Shown: positions 59,164 through 64,000 of the stretch, in pieces
Layout of the letters: each line of letters begins with the position of its first letter
Position numbering within the stretch: position 1 is the first letter of the stretch
Origin: Thalassarchaeum sp002495735
GTDB lineage: Archaea; Thermoplasmatota; Poseidoniia; Poseidoniales; Thalassarchaeaceae
DNA length: 64,000 nt
Direction: 5' to 3'
Assembly: GCA_937911265.1 (NCBI GenBank)
Contig: CALDRG010000022.1
Coordinates: forward strand, 3,922-67,921
Notes under the pieces: generated by a model
Databases searched by the model: none
Told to the model about the DNA's origin: nothing
Seen by the model: only the letters and a program-made list of their open reading frames with translations
Made by a program: the position numbers and the translations under genes

Positions 59164-60615
59164 TCAATCGGCTATGGAGAGAGCCAGTCTACGAACAGCC
59201 GAGGCTGCGTCAGACATTCGCTGGCCTGCGCTCTCCTGCTGCGCCTTTGACGACAGCGTGGTCTGCACCACAACTGAGGAGAGTGTTTTCCCGTGCTCTC
59301 CCCTCAAGGTGACCTGTACTGGATGCGATCCTAGTTTGGAGTCCGGCCACGCAAGACCAATCCAGAGTACGGTGGCGTCATCCAGCAGACGCCCCATTGA
59401 ATCGACCTGATCCATGGCTCTTGCCTTGTCAATACGACGGGAGGCTCTGGCCTCGACTCTAATTGTCTGCAGAGCCGGTTCCCCTTCAGCCACCACAATA
59501 TCGACCTTGACATTGGTAGTAGCTCCGGTGTTGTTGTGCAGCATGACGAACAGGTCGGCCTGACCCTGAGAGCAGCGGGGGGGCAGGTCGAGATCCAGTC
59601 TCCAAGGCATCTCATTCATCGAGTGGTCACCTCTGATGGCCGAATCCTGCAGCCTGTCAATCAACCTGAACAGCCCCGGTTCCCAAGCCTTGGTGTGCGC
59701 CAACAGGGTCCGTAGTGATTTCAGGTCAAACTTGTTCGATTTGTCAATCAAACTGTCAATTGCTGACACCTTGAAAACACGCTTCGCCTCGGTCATCAAT
59801 CTAGCATCGTCGAGCAGTCCCTGCTCATTGAGATACACTGCACGCAGAAGGTGTTCTACGGCCGAATCGGGGGTCTGATTGCCCCTCACACTATCCATTA
59901 TGGAGATTTTCCAATCATCCCACGCTGCCGCGGTCTCTGGATCGAGATGTGCGACCATAAGGTCGGACAACGGCCTGTTCAAAGTGCTGTCATGCAGAGT
60001 CGGGGCATGCAGGGAGAGCAAGGGAAATGAATTGGAGCGCATGGGAATCGAGTCGTCCAACATTAATGAGTTGAGGAAGCACAGTGCCCCCAGAGCCATC
60101 GAAGCGCCCAGGAGCAACGTCCCGAGAGTATTGCCCGTCTCGAGGTCCCTCACTGCAATCAGCGCCACCGCACCGAGTGCTGCTGAGAGGAGGCGTATTC
60201 TCTCCCTCAAGGATCTCTCACCCAAGGTGTTGAGAATTCGCTCCACACCTGGATAGGCATCCATCGATCTCTGGCCTCCATCTCGCAACTTGAGTCGGTC
60301 GCGCGCGGACATCCCCGCGAAGGTTGCCGCGAGATTGGTGGGGATTAACAGCACAGCAAGGAGAATATATGCTCCGATGGCCGCATCGTAGGAGGCGAAA
60401 TCCCACTTCACCAACAGCAGGCCGGCGCAGATAGGGGCTACCAAAGAGAGGGTTTGGCGAATCAAAGGGGTCTGGGCGGACCCAGAGACGCGAGTCCAGA
60501 AGCGCCTCCCGGTATCTCTGGCTGACACGCTGCGAGAGAGTGCTCGCTGGTTCGAGGCGCCGAACTTGCTCGAATCCGAATACGGTGTCGGCAGCTTCGG
60601 GATAGGGGCCTCCAT
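59164..60615 (-). CDS. hypothetical membrane protein
   Basis: 483 residues, not recognised. Four hydrophobic segments in the first 200 residues (LVAPICAGLLLVKW; AAIGAYILLAVLLIPTNLAATFAG; LLSAALGAVALIAV; TLLLGASMALGALCFLNSLML). A soluble helical middle region follows, then a beta-rich stretch at about 360-450 (LDLDLPPRCSQGQADLFVMLHNNTGATTNVKVDIVV) like an Ig- or immunity-type sandwich, and a Ser-rich tail. The basic N-terminus suggests the soluble parts may be cytosolic. No motif points to an activity. It lies 70 bases upstream of the FAD gene on the same strand. Confidence 0.6.
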   Translation of the reverse strand: MEAPIPKLPTPYSDSSKFGASNQRALSRSVSARDTGRRFWTRVSGSAQTPLIRQTLSLVAPICAGLLLVKWDFASYDAAIGAYILLAVLLIPTNLAATFAGMSARDRLKLRDGGQRSMDAYPGVERILNTLGERSLRERIRLLSAALGAVALIAVRDLETGNTLGTLLLGASMALGALCFLNSLMLDDSIPMRSNSFPLLSLHAPTLHDSTLNRPLSDLMVAHLDPETAAAWDDWKISIMDSVRGNQTPDSAVEHLLRAVYLNEQGLLDDARLMTEAKRVFKVSAIDSLIDKSNKFDLKSLRTLLAHTKAWEPGLFRLIDRLQDSAIRGDHSMNEMPWRLDLDLPPRCSQGQADLFVMLHNNTGATTNVKVDIVVAEGEPALQTIRVEARASRRIDKARAMDQVDSMGRLLDDATVLWIGLAWPDSKLGSHPVQVTLRGEHGKTLSSVVVQTTLSSKAQQESAGQRMSDAASAVRRLALSIAD

Positions 60616-60722
60616 GGAACTTCGGAGGACGCAGGATGCTTGATGGCATCGGCGCTATTGCTATCGAAGGAGGGTGATTCTGCGAACGTTACCTTTCTTG
60701 GGGAGAGTGCTGTCGCAGAGCC

Positions 60723-60799
60723 GGGCGATTAGTGTAGTCTGGATATCACCTTGGCCTCCTAAGCCGAGAACACGGGTTCAAATCCTGTATCGCCCGCCA
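60723..60799 (+). tRNA. tRNA-Arg (anticodon CCT)
   Basis: Plus strand, 77 nt with encoded CCA (60797-60799). Acceptor GGGCGAT/ATCGCCC, discriminator G; anticodon stem TTGGC/GCCGA around loop CTCCTAA gives anticodon CCT (codon AGG). T loop GTTCAAAT. It reads toward the oppositely oriented RFC-like gene, whose stop is 5 bases away. It is the third Arg tRNA in the window. Confidence 0.95.
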
Positions 60800-60804
60800 T
60801 TCCA

Positions 60805-61944
60805 TCAACCGAAAGCGAGACCGTGGTCCCTTCCGGCTCTGGCAACTTTGTGAAGGAAATTCTCGAAGGGAATTCGTGCGTGCATTGAGCGATTGAGCTG
60901 GGTGTCACAGTCGGCCAATGCCCCTAGCAGCTGCTCACGGAGTGGATCGGGGAGAGAGAGTCTACGACCGACCAGAACGTCGTGGAGTTGGTGGACTACG
61001 TCGTCGGAGTCCATTCCGTGGTCATTCATCATGCGGTCGATTTCGGCCAATGCCCCTGCCAGCACCTTCTTCTTGCGGCCTCTCTGATTCTCCCACCTCC
61101 ACTCGACCACTCTCCCTCTCAAAGCAAGTTCCATCAGGTGTCTGCCGGACTGTAGGGTGGTTGACTGGACTAGAGTATGAACCGCCGAGCGATCTTGTGC
61201 GAGATCTCTCAAATGCAGCATCTCCAAGGTGAACAGAGCCTTCCTGAGGTTACCCCTCGAGATGTAAGCAATGTCCTCAAGTACCTCATTTACGGTCTCC
61301 ACACCCTCTGATTCGGTGACGGAGTGCATAGTAGACAGCATTGTCCCACGCTCAGTCGCCGGAATTCGGATCATCTGAGTTCGAGAGCGCAACGCGTCGA
61401 TAATCCTCGAGGGGGCTCTTGCCACAAGGACGAACCTAGAGGCGTTTCCAACAGTCTCCATCATCCTGCGCAAGTAGGCCTGTCTGATTGAGCCGAGGTG
61501 ATCAGCGTCCTCGAGGACGATGAGTCGACTCACGGGCAGGACACCGGGAATGATTTCGATTTCCCTGCCAGCAGGGGCAACATCGTTCGGTGAGCCGGTT
61601 GAAATCCCTCTGTCAAAGGCATCTAAACTGAGTCTTCCAGCTAGGGTGTCACTAGAACCAGTACCACCGGGCCTGAGAAAGTTCTCGAATGTGCTCATGG
61701 CGCCGCGTTGCCTGACAAGGTCGCGGGCCTGTAGTACGTGTGTCGTGGAGCGCCACCCTCGCCCGAGAATCTGGCGGGCAACCAATCGCCATGCTGCCGT
61801 CTTGCCCACACCCGCCGGGCCGGTTATCAGCAAGTGCGGTGGTTCGGGGGAGAGGCTGACTGAGAGCAGTGCCTGACGCGCCTTGTCGGGCACGGCCAAC
61901 TGCTCGAATGTCCGAGGTGCGTGGGTATTCAGCCAGCCCGTCAC
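60805..61944 (-). CDS. RFC-like clamp-loader AAA+ subunit with altered Walker B
   Basis: 379 residues. N-terminal WLNTHAPRTFEQLAVPDKARQAL (RFC box II-like), Walker A GPAGVGKTAAWRLVA, then a Walker B LIVLEDADHLGSIRQAYLRRMME in which the canonical D-E is read as E-D. Sensor 1 is RFVLVARAPSRII; the SRC motif is SRTQM, keeping Ser-Arg but not Cys; lid-domain residues ISRGNLRKALFTLEML are typical of RFC. The C-terminal collar region is helical. As a replication factor C subunit it would help load the sliding clamp PCNA. The large subunit and the other small subunits are not in the window. Possibly a specialised or non-hydrolysing subunit. Confidence 0.8.
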   Translation of the reverse strand: MTGWLNTHAPRTFEQLAVPDKARQALLSVSLSPEPPHLLITGPAGVGKTAAWRLVARQILGRGWRSTTHVLQARDLVRQRGAMSTFENFLRPGGTGSSDTLAGRLSLDAFDRGISTGSPNDVAPAGREIEIIPGVLPVSRLIVLEDADHLGSIRQAYLRRMMETVGNASRFVLVARAPSRIIDALRSRTQMIRIPATERGTMLSTMHSVTESEGVETVNEVLEDIAYISRGNLRKALFTLEMLHLRDLAQDRSAVHTLVQSTTLQSGRHLMELALRGRVVEWRWENQRGRKKKVLAGALAEIDRMMNDHGMDSDDVVHQLHDVLVGRRLSLPDPLREQLLGALADCDTQLNRSMHARIPFENFLHKVARAGRDHGLAFG

Positions 61945-61984
61945 GGGAGGTCGTCGGATTGGCGGGACTTGAAGACCGCGCTGC

Positions 61985-62284
61985 TCACTCGGCCTTCAGG
62001 GTCTTGTGGCGTCCTTCCTTACGGGGTTTGACGAAGATCCGATATCCACACTTGTGGCAGGACTTTCCAGCGGTGCCTGCCTCAGTCCATGTTAGGTGAC
62101 CACACCGCAGGCACTTGTAGCGGATCTCAAGTGGATCCATAGTCGATTCACAGTGAGTGCACTTGGGCAGCTCAGCAGGGCTCCAAGCCCTTCGATCGGT
62201 GCGATTGCAGTTCCTGCACTTGTGGAGCACGAGACGTTCTGCTTCGTTGGACATCGAGCCGGCGACCTGCCGGGCCTTCTTCAA
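61985..62284 (-). CDS. Rpb12/RpoP-like zinc ribbon protein with extra N-terminal zinc ribbon
   Basis: 99 residues, two zinc ribbons. The C-terminal YKCLRCGHLTWTEA and CHKCGYRIFVKPR match the Rpb12/RpoP pattern (CxxCG, then CxxCGYRI), the small RNA polymerase subunit that binds the RpoD-RpoL platform. Preceding it is a second, unrelated ribbon: CRNCNRTDRRAW and CTHCEST. Canonical archaeal RpoP has about 45-50 residues and one ribbon, so either this is an extended polymerase subunit or a stand-alone zinc protein borrowing the fold. Possible starts are the first Met and Met11 (MSNEAERL). It lies 40 bases from the RFC-like gene and 13 from guaAA. Confidence 0.7.
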   Translation of the reverse strand: MKKARQVAGSMSNEAERLVLHKCRNCNRTDRRAWSPAELPKCTHCESTMDPLEIRYKCLRCGHLTWTEAGTAGKSCHKCGYRIFVKPRKEGRHKTLKAE

Positions 62285-62297
62285 TCTGTCCTCTGCC

Positions 62298-62891
62298 TCA
62301 CCGGGCCCTGCGGGCCCGTTCGCACACCCCTACAAAATTCTCGAAAATCCTTGCGCCATACTCTGAGTCGTTTACTTCGGGGTGAAATTGAAGTCCAAAT
62401 CGATCTCCAGATTCGTTCTGCATACCCTGCACTCCACAGGACTCGCTGTGCGCAGTAATCACGAAGCCAGGGGGTGCCTCTGTGACCTCGTCGTTGTGAC
62501 TTTCCCAGACCGTCTGCTCGTCAGGAGTTCCCTCAAAAAGTGCGCCACCACCACCGACGAGAGAGATAGTAGCAGCGCCGAACTCAGGTTTTGGCGCCTC
62601 GGCGGCGCTGCCACCGTAGAAACCTGCCATGAACTGGTGGCCAGCGCAGATTCCGAGTATGGGGATATCCAGACCAAGGAAACCTCCACAGTTACCTAGT
62701 TCCCCGGTGAGACCTACGCGGGCTGCCCCACCCGATAGAATGAGTCCGTCCACAGGCCGAAGTTCCTCGACGGGTGTGTCATTGGGAAGAATCTTGGTGT
62801 CAACACCTAGATAGCGCAGCATGCGCCACTCACGGTGAGTCCACTGACCACCATTGTCGATGACATCAATGACAAGAGGATGCTCGCCCAT
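62298..62891 (-). CDS. guaAA: GMP synthase glutamine amidotransferase subunit
   Basis: 197 residues, the separate archaeal-type subunit A of GMP synthase. Class I amidotransferase triad: nucleophile Cys in ILGICAGHQFMAG, His and Glu in GLQFHPEVND. The N-terminal VIDVIDNGGQWTHREWRMLRYLGVDTKIL and the SGGAARVG loop match GuaAA. It hydrolyses glutamine to ammonia for the synthetase subunit (GuaAB, not in the window), converting XMP to GMP. Together with the RFC-like and Rpb12-like genes it forms a leftward cluster. Confidence 0.93.
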   Translation of the reverse strand: MGEHPLVIDVIDNGGQWTHREWRMLRYLGVDTKILPNDTPVEELRPVDGLILSGGAARVGLTGELGNCGGFLGLDIPILGICAGHQFMAGFYGGSAAEAPKPEFGAATISLVGGGGALFEGTPDEQTVWESHNDEVTEAPPGFVITAHSESCGVQGMQNESGDRFGLQFHPEVNDSEYGARIFENFVGVCERARRAR

Positions 62892-62969
62892 GACGAACCC
62901 CAGTGGGGACGGGTGATGAACAATACCCTATCAAAGATTGAAAAAGAGTGGCCTTGTCGAAGGGCCTCT

Positions 62970-63045
62970 GCCCTGATGGTGTAGTGGCCTATCATGCAGC
63001 CCTGTCGAGGCTGCGACCCGGGTTCAAATCCCGGTCGGGGCGCCA
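62970..63045 (+). tRNA. tRNA-Asp (anticodon GTC)
   Basis: Plus strand, 76 nt with encoded CCA (63043-63045). Acceptor GCCCTGA/TCGGGGC (one T-G pair), discriminator G as expected for Asp; anticodon stem CAGCC/GGCTG around loop CTGTCGA gives anticodon GTC. T arm GGGTTCAAATCCC. Its CCA is 1 base from the stop of the convergent gene. Confidence 0.95.
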
Positions 63046-63046
63046 A

Positions 63047-63388
63047 TCATTCACCCGATTCGTGTTCCCACCAGTTGGTTTCTGGCTCGGGCTCTGGTTC
63101 TGGGTCTGATGGGGTGTCATCCTGATGCCTCCAGCAATAGTCGGATGATCTGAAAGTCAATGCAAAGCAGCCATCGAGCGAACAATTGCGGAGTGCGTCT
63201 CGGTTCTCGATAAGTCGCTTACTCCGGTTGCCAGTTGGAGCTGAAGTTATCTTGCCTGTTGGAGCTGAAGTTCTCAATTCGGTGGATGGTTTTTGAGCGT
63301 TTTTCACAGCAGAATCGCCTGCGACCCCGGCGAATAGTGCGTGGCACAACCCGGAACAAATTAGTTCACCAATCAGGTTAGCGATCAT
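63047..63388 (-). CDS. hypothetical protein with C-x4-C/C-x2-H zinc-like motif
   Basis: 113 residues. Near residue 70 it has CSLDGCFALTFRSSDYCWRH (C-x4-C-x10-C-x2-H), a pattern that resembles small zinc-binding motifs of the CxxxxC...CxxH type seen in many microbial and phage proteins. Before it comes the repeated octapeptide TSAPTGKI/TSAPTGNR, and after it an acidic Asp/Glu/Pro tail (EPEPEPETNWWEH). The N-terminus is mildly hydrophobic with two cysteines. No enzyme motif. It lies 1 base from the tRNA-Asp CCA end. Confidence 0.5.
   Translation of the reverse strand: MIANLIGELICSGLCHALFAGVAGDSAVKNAQKPSTELRTSAPTGKITSAPTGNRSKRLIENRDALRNCSLDGCFALTFRSSDYCWRHQDDTPSDPEPEPEPETNWWEHESGE
63234..63272. 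repeat. 15-bp perfect direct repeat, 24-bp period, within a gene
   Basis: GTTGGAGCTGAAGTT occurs at 63234-63248 and 63258-63272. The 24-base step is exactly eight codons, and it encodes the repeated SAPTG octapeptide on the minus strand, consistent with slippage duplication inside the hypothetical gene. Confidence 0.75.
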
Positions 63389-63439
63389 GGTGGTTCATCG
63401 AAGGAGGCGAAATAAATCTGTCTACGGCGTTGGGGCCAT

Positions 63440-64000
63440 TCATGCCTCAAAGGAGCACTGTGGATATGGGGGGTGCATGGGTGGTAGGAAGAGGTTCGTG
63501 CAGTCACGGATTACTGTGGACAATCCCAAGAGACTCGAAGAGTCGAGATTTAGGGTTACAGGCATCATCGAGACTGGGCTTGGAACATAATCCTCACCAG
63601 TTTGAGTGATAATTAGGTTGATGGCATCACCGGAGGGGATTATTACATCCATTCCGAAGAATTCCATTTTTGCGATTACCGTCTCTCCTGGAGTCAATAT
63701 CTCACCATCACTACCTCCTGCATGGAATCTCAGGTCCATCACGGCATGCCCTAGATGCATACCACTGCTTGCTTGGACCATTTCCACAAAGAGATGACCG
63801 CTGGTTGCGAAGAGAGATATTGTGGCCTCGACGTGGAAAGTCGGGGTTCCGACAATGCGAGTCTCAACATCGAACTCGGGGCACTCAACAATCAGACTGG
63901 AAGTCGGTGTAATTGTGTTGCTGCCACCTATCGAACAGGAGTCCATATCGAAGTAAATCCACTCTTGCTCCGGAGGAGGATAGTTGGGTTCAACCCTCCA
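63440..64000 (-). CDS. C-terminal end of a CocE/X-Pro dipeptidyl-peptidase-like protein, 5'-partial
   Basis: The frame is open to the right edge, so only about 187 residues of the C-terminus are seen. The first codons read WRVEPNYPPPEQEWIYFDM, the junction between hydrolase and C-terminal jelly-roll in the CocE/NonD family (pattern Wr.v..yPp....ly). The remainder is beta-rich, with a typical PepX_C strand pair (IPSGDAINLIITQTGEDYVPSP). Catalytic Ser/Asp/His residues would lie outside the window, so the substrate (peptide or ester) cannot be inferred. Such enzymes are often secreted, in keeping with the surface proteins in this segment. Confidence 0.7.
   Translation of the reverse strand, partial: WRVEPNYPPPEQEWIYFDMDSCSIGGSNTITPTSSLIVECPEFDVETRIVGTPTFHVEATISLFATSGHLFVEMVQASSGMHLGHAVMDLRFHAGGSDGEILTPGETVIAKMEFFGMDVIIPSGDAINLIITQTGEDYVPSPVSMMPVTLNLDSSSLLGLSTVIRDCTNLFLPPMHPPYPQCSFEA

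Noticed and set aside
63387..63590. 67-codon plus-strand frame at the right end
   Set aside because: Overlaps the CocE-like gene on the opposite strand; no start signal or family resemblance.

Overview
The window reads as a compact euryarchaeal chromosome segment. It is most consistent with a Marine Group II archaeon (Candidatus Poseidoniales). The information-processing genes are archaeal: TFB, topoisomerase VI A and B, an RFC-type clamp loader, RpoN and an Rpb12-like protein, the rpl18e-rpl13-rps9-rpoN cluster, and a split GMP synthase amidotransferase subunit. They sit beside bacterial-type metabolism: NAD-dependent DNA ligase, acyl-CoA beta-oxidation, acyl-CoA-binding protein and a PlsC-type acyltransferase. 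There are also very large secreted proteins with calcium-type Asp-rich repeats, typical of surface-exposed, protein- and lipid-degrading marine archaea. The lineage call is inference from gene content; no 16S rRNA gene is present.

Layout. 1-9.3 kb: an NfuA fragment, two PAC2 proteins (the second with a proteasome-docking HbYX tail), a pentapeptide protein, a thioesterase, two tandem Arg tRNAs, a PKD lipoprotein, an exonuclease convergent with a 4-Cys PD-(D/E)XK nuclease, and LigA. 9.3-11 kb: tRNA-Pro and the ribosomal protein/RpoN operon. 11.1-19.1 kb: one 2663-residue membrane-anchored surface protein with thrombospondin type 3-like repeats, an embedded blue-copper domain and a DUF4129-like cytosolic tail. 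19.2-27 kb: RlmH, small membrane proteins, a PduO-type cobalamin adenosyltransferase, Nudix and DHH hydrolases, a DUF4079-like membrane protein and a giant helical-repeat/PIN protein. 27-34.2 kb: a six-gene leftward beta-oxidation operon (thiolase, HAD/ECH fusion, acyl-CoA dehydrogenase, ACBP, DUF4442, nitronate monooxygenase-like) behind a TATA element and a near-perfect 25-bp palindrome. 34.3-48 kb: a tail-anchored EF-Tu domain-2-like protein, DEAD-box helicase, isocitrate dehydrogenase, OsmC, B12-dependent ribonucleotide reductase, TFB, a swivel-first aconitase and Topo VI. 48-64 kb: membrane proteins, a winged-helix regulator, a 1.7-kaa surface protein with a VWA-like metal site, DUF2299, PlsC-like, HIT, a degenerate FAD protein, RFC-like, Rpb12-like, GuaAA, tRNA-Arg and tRNA-Asp, and the C-terminal end of a CocE/X-Pro peptidase-like protein.

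How it fits together. Extracellular proteins and peptidase-like enzymes, beta-oxidation, aconitase and isocitrate dehydrogenase describe a heterotroph that degrades proteins and lipids and burns acyl-CoA through the TCA cycle. The cobalamin adenosyltransferase would supply the cofactor for the class II ribonucleotide reductase. Genes are packed tightly: at least four convergent pairs have abutting stop codons and two more overlap. No stretch over 300 bases lacks a gene. No CRISPR array, insertion sequence, prophage or rRNA gene was seen.
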